The notes beneath the pieces are model-generated. The model saw nothing but the letters and a program-made list of their open reading frames with translations, was not told where the DNA came from and did not search any database. A stretch of 64,000 bases of DNA from Leishmania infantum JPCM5 (lineage: Eukaryota; Euglenozoa; Kinetoplastea; Trypanosomatida; Trypanosomatidae), in NCBI RefSeq assembly GCF_000002875.2, contig NC_009409.2, forward strand, positions 616,627 through 680,626. The letters are read 5' to 3'. Shown piece after piece: positions 10,301-19,570 of the stretch (within the stretch, counting starts at the first letter, position 1; every line of letters starts with the position of its first letter). A program made the translations under genes and the position numbers.

Positions 10301-10974
10301 AGTAAGCGGTGAAGCAGGGGAGGGTTTTTGGGGTCTTCGGCTGGTGTGCTCGTTTGGGCACGGCATTTCGGCGGGCTACGCGTTGCATGCGAGGGGGCGG
10401 CGGCTGCATCTCGTCTAGCTGACCTGCTGCTCTTCGCACCCCAGCCAGTACTGTGCGGAGTGTCGCCAGCGGCGGTCGCTGCTCTAAGAGCACCTCCCGG
10501 CGAGGCGGCCGAGGTGTGAGATAAAGGGACAGCAGAGGAGGAGGTTCCAGCAGGCTTGCGCGCTGGGGTGGTGCACGTGGCTGCCGTCACGCTGACGACG
10601 TAGGGGGCTATGCTCACGCGTTGATCGGCAGCGACGCATGCGGCAAGGTAGTCTGGACGAACCACCGTCTTGAACTTCACGTGCGCAGCCTCTAAGAAGG
10701 ATGCACTGCCGCGGTGAAAGACGACCAAATCCGCGGCGGCCTCACTTAGGGCAAGCGTGGCACCCAGCTGCTGCACATGAAAACGCGCGGTGCGCAGTAC
10801 ATCCCTGGCAGAGGCTCGGCTACCGTCTCCGTTGCGCTTCATGGCGTAGTCGGTGCTGATGCCGCTGTGATTCATCCGTCCTCCGTCCTCGTCGCCGGGG
10901 CCGTGGCGGATGTGCAAGAAGACGCGCACCCCAGAGAGAGGGCGAGAGGAGCAGGAGGTGACAGCAGACGACAT
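7336..10974 (-). CDS. BRCT-domain protein (three BRCT-like regions)
   Basis: A 1212-aa protein. Residues about 14-115 form a BRCT-like region (GVRVFLHIRHG, HVQQLGATLALSEAAADLVV, VVRPDYLAACVAADQRV). Residues about 645-780 form a second, clearer one (LCVLVFLDGL, VEQLGATCVVLG, THLVVSPHAVL, GIPIVTPQWLYDAVALG, with the conserved Trp). Residues about 860-1045 look like a third, split by insertions (RMFYLHVPP, LLRVLGGTVTRN, IAWLIHSILTRQW). About 500 residues of Ser/Ala/Arg-rich, probably disordered sequence separate the first two, with several basic patches suited to nuclear import. BRCT domains bind phosphopeptides in DNA-damage and checkpoint proteins. I cannot name an ortholog, and no FHA, kinase or nuclease domain is visible. 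The start is chosen because the first BRCT follows within 15 residues. Confidence 0.75.
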   Translation of the reverse strand: MSSAVTSCSSRPLSGVRVFLHIRHGPGDEDGGRMNHSGISTDYAMKRNGDGSRASARDVLRTARFHVQQLGATLALSEAAADLVVFHRGSASFLEAAHVKFKTVVRPDYLAACVAADQRVSIAPYVVSVTAATCTTPARKPAGTSSSAVPLSHTSAASPGGALRAATAAGDTPHSTGWGAKSSRSARRDAAAAPSHATRSPPKCRAQTSTPAEDPKNPPLLHRLLLLDDEDGGKADRQQQQQRRLATLARVVTASTEGSAAITAASPSTPSAPQVAPSTPTNSGATRPHHLIADTPNSKANAVRCASGQLQSDGAGGQQRRSAARAERGAHQDGTAAFELDEDITQQPSTDTASTPRLTPSSRYEVGGCGIQGVSAVTLPSSSSSSSRGNKRVAAAVERWEADTEEEEAIRHAVLRSTATAAVTRRRGRPHKEAGSTPTAASAVSLPAGSAAGDRSATAKRSRDPFLNSEGSSQHQLLPRAAAAPSPSELSGVSVAVTEPLAASSLTVTIAAAQPQTPSAASAAPTRTTARRPRRSSVAGSCAEGPAHRTRSTPSDKPQGSRQRRRKQEDAGHGVVHEEASKSLKREQQQQQRHLCARRRRRISSRGRAEVLSDLECAPPAELPLSMTFTDLAFLRRLASEDEKAGVTAAGLCVLVFLDGLADVDAAAATLSSFLRDVVEQLGATCVVLGGDGDDDDGSGGCSCWFGRHKRTHGERTRRIAKKPTHLVVSPHAVLTPDILFCKALGIPIVTPQWLYDAVALGAFPAVLPHVHAHPVYGDRQVADAAVAVAAPVTAAGVHRREELLGAEEDDGDAVESKAVWAGSKAGTRCPPRCRGSSTLRQLRKEVAEEYVPAGEQAMRPFYVPIFQDRMFYLHVPPADLANANAAGGDAGPRRSSRASRDGRSGNYLGDATAALAQVKELLRVLGGTVTRNVESTYLDLVIDLTGFYDNMVELGLTAREQQSQQRARALRESLSCAFQEALQRVSLQPVPMDAGAASTAPAVSPTAPPVVGIAWLIHSILTRQWTATGPFALTGHPLTVQIATVHPRAQVDGTVAASATVPYEPATGSVAVAAPVAEDALVAAGASAAMDALYAHTPSAPPSHEEAAESLSSSVWSAVVAAAAAPHLKQARGPKAALKHASHQLGTQDIAAVLSDAQLQSLGVPDAATPSISGPAHPPHQSATTPFCMEEEDSLAFARMQYSDGDYDGVV

Positions 10975-12256
10975 GGACGGCAGCGCTGCAGGAGAGGGTA
11001 AGCAGGAGGCGAAGGGGTGGCCTCTCTAGTATTTTCACGAATGGTTCGCAACGAAGGGGGACAGAGGCACGTGCGGGTGCGGGTGTGGTTTGCTGAAGAA
11101 AGTGTTTGTGACCGGATCCATCTCCGGAGAGAACCACACCAACGCCGTGACGAGCAGGCCCTCTCCCGTCTGCTCACCCTCTTATGTGAGTGCGCGGGTG
11201 TGTATCTATGATAGGGTGTCGTCTGTGATGATGATGATGCTGGCGATTGTAACGCGAGCGCTGCTGCCTGTGTGAGTGTGTGCGCACAAACCAGCGGCGA
11301 GCCGCGCTCGAAGGTAGTGCAGCGCTTGCTCTATAGATCCACCGACTTAAGTGCCAAGGTATGGACGGCCGTATGTGCGTGGTTGTGTACTGTGTGTCAG
11401 GGGATGGCGGGCAGCTGCTCCGCAGCACCGGAATGCTGGAGGTCTGCGGGCGAAGATCAAGGGAGAATAGGGGGAGGCGTGGCAGCTGCGTAAAGAGAGT
11501 CAGAGAGGTGGCGACCGAGCGACGATGCGGCGCTTGCGCAAGCATCCGCACACTCGTGCATGCCCTGCACGAGGCAGTCTCTGCTCACATTCGTTTCGAC
11601 TACGAACACTAGCAATGCCGCATGGCCGTCTCCCAAGTCTCGTCCCGCTGCGCATCACCGTCTGCCCTCTACGCAGACGGCGATGGCGGAGGGGAGGCGC
11701 GAAGGGTTGGGGGTGGAGCGGAGGAGGCCTCAGCACGCAGTGAAGAAGAGCCCCACCACCTCTGTTTCGTCTGAATGTATTGCTGTTGCTGAGCGAGGGG
11801 AGGGCTTGGGACGCGGCAGACATCCGCTTCCGCCCCTCCCAAGAGACAGACACACACCGATGTGTATTAGAGTGTGCCGGAGCCGTTCCTCTTCCTCTTC
11901 CGCCTGCATGCTTCATCCCGCTCCGGGCGCACGCACCTGGCTAGTTTACATCGTTATCCTGCAGAGGGGCACACATAGGAGCACAGAAACACGCTCAGAG
12001 AGACTGACAAGCAGCGCGCTCTGTAGAAGGGTATGCGCTCACTGCGCTAGCGTGTACGTGCTGGAGATAAGGCGACCGTCTCCCGCTTTCCTCGCTTCCC
12101 TCGCTTCCCACCCCCCTTTCCTTCTCTCACGGAGCTCATAAGTGAGAGAAGAAGGGATTCAATCTACGTACATGAGCGAGGGACAAACCACAACACTGCT
12201 GCACCTACACCACTGCTGGCTTGCGCCGCTGCTATCCATTCCGTAGCCACCGGTTA
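10975..12256. other. Intergenic spacer
   Basis: A 1.3-kb stretch without a recognisable gene. Frames that stay open are short and of low complexity. It is less rich in dinucleotide repeats than other spacers. Confidence 0.55.
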
Positions 12257-15200
12257 CTAGGCAAGCGTGTTGACGTCGACCTCGTCGCCGGCGGTGTACA
12301 TGCCGCTGCTGCTATCGTAGTCATCCTCGCTGTCCACGCCGTTGCCACGCTGTTCCTTACCGTCCGGTCCAAGGTCGTCGTCGTAATCCTCGAAGCCCAG
12401 CAGGTTCTTCGCGAAGGTGCGTGCTGTAATGACGTCCTCGAGCATTTCGAGCCGGATGCCGTCGCCGAGCAGCGACGTCAAAGCCGCGGCGACCTCGCTG
12501 GACTTGAGCGACTCCCCCTCGGTGGACAGCAGATGGAAGAGGTGGTCGCGGTTGATTTCCCCCGTCACCCTATCCGCGCCCAGCGCGCGGAAGGCTGCCT
12601 CGATATCTTGCCGCGTGATGCCGAACACGGGGCGGTAATTGATGTACAACCGCAGGAACTGCGAGAAGTCAAGCAGAATGGTGTCCACATTCACCTCAGC
12701 GAGCGGTTCGTCCCGTGGGCCATACATGTTCGCCACCTCGTAGGTCAGGTGCCCGATTTCCTTCTCGGACGGGTAGTAGCAGAGAGAGCGCAGAAGGTTC
12801 GGCATCTGAGAAAACGGAATGGCGCCGAGCAGCACGCGCTTCGCCGTTGTCTCCTCACCCTGCGCGCGGATTTGGGCGTAATAGAAGTAGTCCACCACTT
12901 CGTTCATCAACTCACCGTCAGCGCCGCCCTCGACCGCGCCGACGAGATGAGGCAGTGGCACGCCGCCCTTCTCCCGGCAGTGCACGACGGCCGCCCACTC
13001 CGACGGTGACATGATGTATTCGCCGCGCACGCGCCACTGCATGACAGCCTGGTCAGGCCCGCCCGCCGTGAAGACGATGGCGCCGTCGTGCGAGGTGACC
13101 ATGCTGGTGATGACGCCTGGGTGGGCGAGGATGCCGATGGAGCCGCACGGATCGCCGCGGAGGGGGAGCTGAGTGAGCCCAATCACCTTCTCCTTGGTCG
13201 CGTACACCAAGCAGTGAGATGGCGGCGGGGACGATGTCGACGCAGGTGCGGCGGGTGCCTTCGCTACCGGCACAATAGCCATCTGCGTCACCGGGCCGCC
13301 GAACGTCGGCGCCAAGACTGTCTTGACACACTGCCGACTCCAGTTGCTGAGGTACACCTGAAACTTATACTCGCGGGTGGCGATCAGCAGCATGTCCAGC
13401 ACATCCGTGCCGCTACCACCGCCTCCTGCGGTGCTGGCGGCCTTGTCGTCGTCGCCCCTTTCGTGCGCAGCACTACCGTCCTCTGTCCTGTCGTCACTAC
13501 TTTCGCCGCAGGTATCAAAGAAGTCGCGCGGCTGGCTCGCTGCGTCCAGCAGCGAGCACCCGTCTGGCAGCCAGGCGAAGCCTGTCGGCGCCGACTCCTG
13601 CGATATCTTATGCGCCGTGCGTAGGAGAAGCCCCGTCTCGGGGCTGGAGTCGACGAGCTCGTACTCGATGAGTCGCTTGTCAGCGCCCACGGAGAGGAGC
13701 CTCAGCCCTTCCTCTAAGCCGGCTGTGTGGGCGCCGAAGTGGAGGCCGCAGATAGGTGCGTTGTGCGTCTTGTGGTGGCCCACGAGCTGCCACTCCGCCT
13801 TCTTGGTAGACCCGGACGCCTTTACATACTCGTACAGGCCGACGGAGCCGTCGTCTTTGGCGGTGGCCATGAGGAGGCTGTCAGGGGAGAAGCGGATCTC
13901 CTCCACACTGGCGGCCGCCTTGCTCACCGTTGCTTGCTGTTGCTGCTGCTGTTCGGCGACACTCTGCTTGCCGTTGCCCGGCGACGAGGGCTGCGCTGCG
14001 GCTGCTGTGGCACCATCGCTGGCTGCCGTGCCGACTGCCGTGGCGCTGGCTATGGGGCGAATCGTCTGCTCCTCCTCCAGCGTCTCCCCGTCCAGCACCT
14101 TTATGACGCCGTTGGTGAAGCCGACAACGAGCCACTTGCCCGACGGGTCGAAGGCCAAGCAGCGGATCAGCAGGTTGCGGAAGAGGCTCAGCAGCACCAC
14201 TCGCTTCTCGCAGTAGTCCCAGAGGTGCAGATTGCCGCTGTACCCGCCGATCGCCAGCCGCGGCAGGTGCGGGTGGGCCGCCAGACACTGGATGGCGCGG
14301 TCTTGACCCTGCACGATGAGCCGTCCGCGTGCCGCTGTGTTGGGGCCCGCGTGAGCGGCGGTGCCGGGCGTGTGGAATGCCTTCGCTGGCACGTCGATGA
14401 TCATGCTGTGCGCCGTCGACACCATGAAATCCGGCGCGGTGAACAGGCTCGCGGCGGCGGTGCCTTCAGTGAGAAGGTGACCATCGACCTGCTCCGGCGC
14501 CATCGCCCGCGCCTCCTCCACCGTCATCACCGGCAGCACTTGGTCGAAGCTGATGGAGACGATGGGACCGCCGTTGAGGTCATCGAACCACGCCACCAGT
14601 CGAAGCTTGGCATCCAGGAACTTGACGACACCGTCCATGCCGCCCGTGACGATGTACCCTTGCACTGTCGTGATGAAGGTCACGCCGCCGATGTGCACCC
14701 GCACCATCTTCAGCAGCGATTTATCCTGCTCCTTGATGACGCGGTCCTGCGGCTGCAAGGACCAGAGAACCACATCGCCGTCGACGGTGCCACTGCACGC
14801 CATCATCGTGCCAGGCAGATACACTGTCTGAGTGAAGTTACCGACAGAGGCCTTGAGGCGGCGCTGGAGGATGGGCGGCGAGTAGTACTTCAGCATCCCC
14901 TCCACCCAAGACCAGAAAATGACGCGGCGCAGCCCGTTCGTGCACAGCAGCTCTGGGTTGTCCTGCGAGAAGGAGATGAACGTCTGCTCATCGCGCGCAG
15001 CGATGCGCCGCACAAAGACGGGGGCCATATCAACATCTGCGAGGAGGTTAGCAGCGTTATGGGTTCCTCCGATGTTGCCAGGCATTCCTCCCACCGAGGC
15101 GGGATTCGATTGTGTCCAGGCCCAGATCATGATTTCCTGCGGATCTCGGCGGTTGAGGGTGGCGAGGTATTGCCCATCTGGCGACATGGCGACGCTCAGG

Positions 15201-15763
15201 ACACCGCCGTACTTGCCTGTGGCAATCATTTTCACCGGTAGCGCGGTAGCCGCGTCCCACACAATCATGGCGGACCCGTCCTCCTCGTCGTCGCGCTTCG
15301 CGACGGAGGGATCGACGCACATGGCAGCCTCTTCCCATAGCTCTTCCTCCTCCACATCTTTCTGCGACTCGCCCGCGTGGCCCTTGGCCAACTGCGTGAG
15401 CACCACCTGCTGCTGAATGCGCCGGCGCACCTTGACGTCGCCCTCGTCAGCCGTCACGATGAAGCGGTGGTTGTGGCCGCAGCAGCTACTGCTGATGATG
15501 GAGTACCGGTGCCCCAGGAGGTGCTTCTGCGTGTTTTGGATTGCGTCGTACAAGACACCCGTGTGAGCCACCGTGTAGAAGACCTTCCGCTGCTGCTGCG
15601 CCAGCTGCTGTTGGTTTTCTCCTCGGCCACTGACGCCACCACCGCCAATGCTGAGGTTGTGGATGCTAGCCTTGTAGTCGCTGTTGAGGCCGAAGACCCA
15701 CTCAAGGCGTAGCGCTTCCTCCGCGAGGGAGGGGCTGGGGAAACGAATGTACGGACTTCTCAT
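12257..15763 (-). CDS. CFAP251: CFAP251/WDR66-like WD40 protein of the flagellar axoneme
   Basis: A protein of 1168 residues from the ATG at 15761-15763. It starts MRSPYIRFPSPSLAEEALRL and then enters the WDR66/EML-type segment LEWVFGLNSD. WD40 repeats follow through about residue 900, with typical units such as GGVLSVAMSPDGQYLAT, IRCLAFDPSGKWLVVGF and EEIRFSPDSLLMATAKDDGS. Near residues 1024-1085 is a calmodulin-like EF-hand region (LDFSQFLRLYINYRP, then ITRQDIEAAFRALG), and the tail is acidic. WD40 plus C-terminal EF-hand is the CFAP251 layout. That protein belongs to the calmodulin- and spoke-associated complex at the base of radial spoke 3, fitting a flagellate. The frame is open 106 codons further upstream, but that part is low-complexity and unlike the family, so I treat it as 5' UTR. 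Confidence 0.82.
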   Translation of the reverse strand: MRSPYIRFPSPSLAEEALRLEWVFGLNSDYKASIHNLSIGGGGVSGRGENQQQLAQQQRKVFYTVAHTGVLYDAIQNTQKHLLGHRYSIISSSCCGHNHRFIVTADEGDVKVRRRIQQQVVLTQLAKGHAGESQKDVEEEELWEEAAMCVDPSVAKRDDEEDGSAMIVWDAATALPVKMIATGKYGGVLSVAMSPDGQYLATLNRRDPQEIMIWAWTQSNPASVGGMPGNIGGTHNAANLLADVDMAPVFVRRIAARDEQTFISFSQDNPELLCTNGLRRVIFWSWVEGMLKYYSPPILQRRLKASVGNFTQTVYLPGTMMACSGTVDGDVVLWSLQPQDRVIKEQDKSLLKMVRVHIGGVTFITTVQGYIVTGGMDGVVKFLDAKLRLVAWFDDLNGGPIVSISFDQVLPVMTVEEARAMAPEQVDGHLLTEGTAAASLFTAPDFMVSTAHSMIIDVPAKAFHTPGTAAHAGPNTAARGRLIVQGQDRAIQCLAAHPHLPRLAIGGYSGNLHLWDYCEKRVVLLSLFRNLLIRCLAFDPSGKWLVVGFTNGVIKVLDGETLEEEQTIRPIASATAVGTAASDGATAAAAQPSSPGNGKQSVAEQQQQQQATVSKAAASVEEIRFSPDSLLMATAKDDGSVGLYEYVKASGSTKKAEWQLVGHHKTHNAPICGLHFGAHTAGLEEGLRLLSVGADKRLIEYELVDSSPETGLLLRTAHKISQESAPTGFAWLPDGCSLLDAASQPRDFFDTCGESSDDRTEDGSAAHERGDDDKAASTAGGGGSGTDVLDMLLIATREYKFQVYLSNWSRQCVKTVLAPTFGGPVTQMAIVPVAKAPAAPASTSSPPPSHCLVYATKEKVIGLTQLPLRGDPCGSIGILAHPGVITSMVTSHDGAIVFTAGGPDQAVMQWRVRGEYIMSPSEWAAVVHCREKGGVPLPHLVGAVEGGADGELMNEVVDYFYYAQIRAQGEETTAKRVLLGAIPFSQMPNLLRSLCYYPSEKEIGHLTYEVANMYGPRDEPLAEVNVDTILLDFSQFLRLYINYRPVFGITRQDIEAAFRALGADRVTGEINRDHLFHLLSTEGESLKSSEVAAALTSLLGDGIRLEMLEDVITARTFAKNLLGFEDYDDDLGPDGKEQRGNGVDSEDDYDSSSGMYTAGDEVDVNTLA

Positions 15764-16151
15764 TCTCTCTTTCCTACGGCGCCTGGGCGCGTGTGCTTGT
15801 AGTGCCGCTGCTGCGGTTGTGATGGCGACACTTTCCAAGGAGGCAGCAAAGAGTCTCCCGCAGACACAGTCACGCGTGGGGTGTACCTGATGAGGAGGTG
15901 GTGCGGATAGGGTCAGCCAGACCGCCATGCCAAAAATGGGAGAGAGATACGGGGGAGGGGGGCGGGGAGACGTCAGCGGCCATTCGTCTACATGATTAGA
16001 GGGAATCATGAAGCTTGGGGTGCGCCAGTGCCGTGCGCCTACCCCCACTAGCACGTGCACATGCAACGCACTAGCACGCACTGCTGGTGAATGCTGCCAG
16101 CAGTGAAGACGACGTCACACAGGGGAGAGAGAGTTCGCGGATCCCCCCCCC

Positions 16152-16182
<31 letters not shown>

Positions 16183-16899
16183 TATCGGACCGCGGCGGCA
16201 TCACGGCGCGACTTTGCTTCTCTCCTTACATCGGCTCCGTTGCCCCGCACGTTCTCTTGCCGCCGATGCATCCTTCCATCCATGCTTGTGTGTGCGTGTG
16301 TGTTGTTTTGCATGCTTAGATGCAGAATGAAAGTCCATCGACTTCGACTTACCAACGCACGCCGAAACAAAACAAAGGAACGAAGAGCGAGACACACGCA
16401 CATACACACGCCCACAGACGCACACGCACGCAACCCATGACGGGGACTTACTTAGCTCATTAAACAGGAGAGAGATAACGAGAGAGGGGCCGCGGGGGAG
16501 CGCGCAAAAACAAAGCGAAACGAAGGCGACAGCGAACGACCACCCGCATACGCGCTGTGCAGTGGGGGGCGGAGGGGGAGGGTGGTGGCGGGGGGGGGCA
16601 AGATGGCAAGGAACGCGCCGTCTCCAGCATCGCTTTCTCCGCTGCAAACCCCTCCCCTCCCAAACCTCCATGCCCCTTCTTCCCCTCCCTCCCCCCCCAC
16701 ATACGCAACCACACCGATACACCGACACAACCACACTTTCAGGCAGCTAGAAAGAGGAAAGGGAGTTGCGCTGTGGTCTGCGCTGCTGCTCGATTATCCC
16801 CTTCGCGCGCAGCTTCGCCTCAACGGTGCATTCAGCCCAGACTGGTTCCCTTTCGCTCATTCTTTCGCTCTTACACATAGAGCGGCGCAACCCCCCTTT
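15764..16899. other. Intergenic spacer
   Basis: It holds a composite C/AC/AT tract at 16143-16183 and G-rich runs near 16560-16610. No gene is recognisable. The left part is open in frame with the CFAP251-like gene but looks untranslated. Confidence 0.6.
16143..16183. repeat. Composite C10-(AC)n-(AT)n tract
   Basis: Ten C residues, then seven AC units, then eight or nine AT units in direct succession. Confidence 0.95.
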
Positions 16900-17880
16900 C
16901 TACTGCTGCTGCTTCTCCGGTTGCTGCTGCTTCTCGTTGTTCTCACCGCCGGTGGCATTGCCGCGGCGAGCGGCATCTTCGCCGTACACGGTGGAGAGAT
17001 GCTCGATCTGGTCGATCTCCCTGCGCAGGATCGTGGCAGCACACTTGATCATGAGGGCGTCCTTGAACTGCTGCGAGTTGAAGTCCATGCGACCAGTCTG
17101 GTCACGCTGGCGCTTCAGTGCCTCGTCGCGAATCGCGCGGAAGTTCTCGACGGCGGTCATCATCTCATGCTCCTCCTTGCCACCTCCGCTGCCGCCGGCC
17201 ACGATCTCCTGCGCCGCCGCCACCGCGCGCTCCAGACGGCGCTGCTCCTCGTCCACGGCATCCGTCGAGGACTTGTGGTCGATGGAGGCCACGTACGCCA
17301 CCTCGTCGAGGTTCTGCAGCTTGCTACGAGGGAAGGGGCGACCACCGTTGTAAAGGACAAGGGAGGTGATGTGGCTCAGCATCACATCCGAGGCAAGGTT
17401 GTTCATGGGGGCGAGGGTGACCCGGTGGTCGATGTGCTTCAGCGTTCGATCTGCAGGGTCCTCGAAAACGACGGAGGCCGTCCACGCCACCTTCGGCGTC
17501 GTCCCGTCTTCGTGGGGCATCTCGCAGTGCAGGTGAAGGCAGTGGCGACCCTGGAAAATGACAGACGGCGCGTTGCACCACAGCTGGTAGTCCTCCTCGG
17601 TCAGGTCCGCACCAGGCTGCCCCGCCGAGTACCAGCCTATGAGGTCCTGCGTCGTGTAGCGGCGCTTGGCGGCGCGCCGGCGCGTCAGCTCTGCGCGATG
17701 GGCCTTCGTGTTCGGAACCTCCGTATCCTTGTGCGTGTGCGGAATGAAGTCCGTGATGACGATCTCCTCCGCCCTGACAGTGCCGAGTATGTAGCCCGCA
17801 GCGTACTTCTTGCGCTTGGCGTGCTCAACGATGAACGCCGCCGGGTACGGCGTCAGCTGAATCGCAACCTCGGACGACAT
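16900..17880 (-). CDS. EIF3F: eIF3 subunit f-like MPN-domain protein
   Basis: A protein of 326 residues from the ATG at 17878-17880. Residues 5-130 form an MPN fold: AIQLTPYPAAFIVEHAKRK, then YILGTVRAEEIVITDFIPHTH, a substrate-like loop with DLIGWYSAG, and a strand with HCLHLHCEM. The catalytic JAMM signature (E-HxH-x7-S-x2-D) is absent, as expected for non-catalytic MPN subunits such as eIF3f, eIF3h and CSN6. The middle (MNNLASDVMLSHITSLVL) and the long helical C-terminal part match the eIF3f/h layout. The tail is Gln/Glu-rich (EKQQQPEKQQQ). eIF3f helps form the 43S initiation complex in the cytosol. The start is chosen because conserved sequence begins at once, and the upstream in-frame part is low-complexity. 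CSN6 is the main alternative. Confidence 0.75.
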   Translation of the reverse strand: MSSEVAIQLTPYPAAFIVEHAKRKKYAAGYILGTVRAEEIVITDFIPHTHKDTEVPNTKAHRAELTRRRAAKRRYTTQDLIGWYSAGQPGADLTEEDYQLWCNAPSVIFQGRHCLHLHCEMPHEDGTTPKVAWTASVVFEDPADRTLKHIDHRVTLAPMNNLASDVMLSHITSLVLYNGGRPFPRSKLQNLDEVAYVASIDHKSSTDAVDEEQRRLERAVAAAQEIVAGGSGGGKEEHEMMTAVENFRAIRDEALKRQRDQTGRMDFNSQQFKDALMIKCAATILRREIDQIEHLSTVYGEDAARRGNATGGENNEKQQQPEKQQQ

Positions 17881-19132
17881 GGCAAGGCGAGCGTGTCGGG
17901 GCGGTGATTGATGGAATGCACTTGAGTGCGTGTATGTCGTTTCGGGCTGCGAAACCTTTTTGACGAGGTCCGGAGGAGAGGAGGTGCCTGTAGCTGGAGG
18001 TGTGTTACTGATGTGGTGACTCGAGATAAGCGTGTGTGCGAGGAAGAGACGACGAATGCGTTGCAGAAGACGAGTAGCACATGCTGATGGCGAGGTATGG
18101 AGTAGGGCGTATGCAAGACACACACACACATGTAGATGCAGCGGTGCAGACATGAACCCTCAACGATTTATGCACCAATGCACATGCATACGCCACGGCG
18201 AGAGTGCCGCGGGGATGGCGGGCTGTGGGAATGGGGTCTGAGCGAGTGTGGCGGCGGCAAGGGGGGGGGGCAGGAGACGACAGCTCCGTTGCGGGTGGGG
18301 TGCGGCACCGAACACAACTTCGCTTTTTCCTCATACCTCCTCCCCGCACGCGCACTCTCAATCCCTTTGAAGCAGCGCTGACGTGCACCGTCAGAGCGCC
18401 GCTTGTCTGCCATTCCGAATATTACCCACTTTTTGTGTCTTGCTTCTGTGTTTTCCACGACGTGCGTGCGCTTCCGTGTGCGCAAAAGTTGCTCCTCGTG
18501 CACACGTGTGGCACGCAGCCTTGCACCTACGGCTGACGGATTAAGAAACGTTATGCCAGGCACACACACACACACACACGCACGCACACATGCAGTCCAA
18601 TCAAGAGATCAGCGCTGAGAGGGTTCGGCGCAACGGCATGTGGCACATCCTTCTTCTTCTGCCATTGCCAATGCTGCTGCTGCGGCTGATGTCCTTCAGG
18701 ATGATCTTCCTACGTAATTTTGTTAACCATACTATCCGAAGAAGACAACGAAGTATGCGCACAAACGTACACACATCCAGTGTTGCTTGCTCGAGGGACC
18801 TTCATCTGGATACTCGTCGGGGCGCTGCTCCACTGCTCTCCAGCACCTGCGCCCCTCCTCCCCCATACTTTCCCACCCACTGACATACCCATCGACGCGC
18901 GCGCCTGTCTGTTGCTTCTCTCTGTGCCACCGCTGCGCAGCGGGCTGCGCTAACAAAGATAATGGAGCACCAGCAACCACGATACCGTGGCGAGGTGAAC
19001 GGTGGGAGAGGGTGAGGGAGGGCGACGATGGATACGAGGATGTAGATGGACTCAACACAACACGGCTACACCCACTCTCTTGGGTATTTTTGGTGCCGCC
19101 TGTGTATGTACTGCCGCTTCTTCCGTTTGTGC
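17881..19132. other. Intergenic spacer
   Basis: A 1.25-kb stretch with (CA)n tracts near 18117-18130 and 18559-18580 and pyrimidine-rich blocks. No gene is recognisable. Confidence 0.6.
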
Positions 19133-19570
19133 TTAGTGGTGGACACCAGCGGCACCGCTCTTGTGGTAGTAGTCCTTTCCGGGCAGGAGGTCACCTGGCG
19201 GCTGGATGATGGTTTCCTTGGGGCCGTAGGCGGAGTACAGCTTCTCTATGTCCGTAAAGACACGGATGCGGAGCTGATCCTGCGGCGATAGTTTGCGCAC
19301 TTCCTCCAGCGAACCACCCCAGCGCTGAATCATGGCCTTCTCCACAAAGTCGGGCTCCAGCGAGTGGTCATTGTGGTAGCGGTGAATGAAGTAAATGACG
19401 GGAACGCCGCACGCCCAGAAGCGCACCTCGCCCGGGATCGCCCACTGCACGCAGCCGCTCCACGCGCGCTGGAAGTAGTAGTCACAGAAGGCGCGCGAGG
19501 CCATCACGGGGCCCTTGAGAAAGCCCGGCGCAACGATGCGCTTGCTGCGGTAGGTGGAGAAAAATACCAT
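19133..19570 (-). CDS. Small conserved membrane protein, candidate mitochondrial ATP synthase subunit
   Basis: A protein of 145 residues with a single membrane segment at about 47-64 (GEVRFWACGVPVIYFIH). It is preceded by a basic, aromatic-rich N-terminus and followed by a soluble, charged C-terminal half (QDQLRIRVFTDIEKLYSAYG) with a Pro/Gly/His-rich end. Length, single span and amphipathic tail fit accessory subunits of the divergent kinetoplastid F1Fo-ATP synthase. From memory, the syntenic T. brucei gene next to eIF3f encodes ATP synthase subunit i/j, and this is the basis for the suggestion. The coding nature is well supported by a non-repetitive composition unlike the flanking spacers. 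The function is inference. Confidence 0.65.
   Translation of the reverse strand: MVFFSTYRSKRIVAPGFLKGPVMASRAFCDYYFQRAWSGCVQWAIPGEVRFWACGVPVIYFIHRYHNDHSLEPDFVEKAMIQRWGGSLEEVRKLSPQDQLRIRVFTDIEKLYSAYGPKETIIQPPGDLLPGKDYYHKSGAAGVHH

Noticed and set aside
12221..13009. 262-codon open frame on the plus strand
   Set aside because: Antisense to the C-terminal part of the CFAP251-like gene, with the same cause.
13727..15241. 504-codon open frame on the plus strand
   Set aside because: It lies fully antisense to the CFAP251-like gene. GC-rich codon bias leaves the opposite frame open. The translation has runs of Leu, Arg and His and no domain.
15764..16081. In-frame extension of the CFAP251-like protein to an ATG at 16081
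   Set aside because: The extra 106 residues are low-complexity and the family's conserved start begins right after the inner Met. The same reasoning removed upstream extensions of the eIF3f-like, DGAT2-like, uL24m, EF-P, 960-aa, TPR-like, LSM8 and THO2-like genes.
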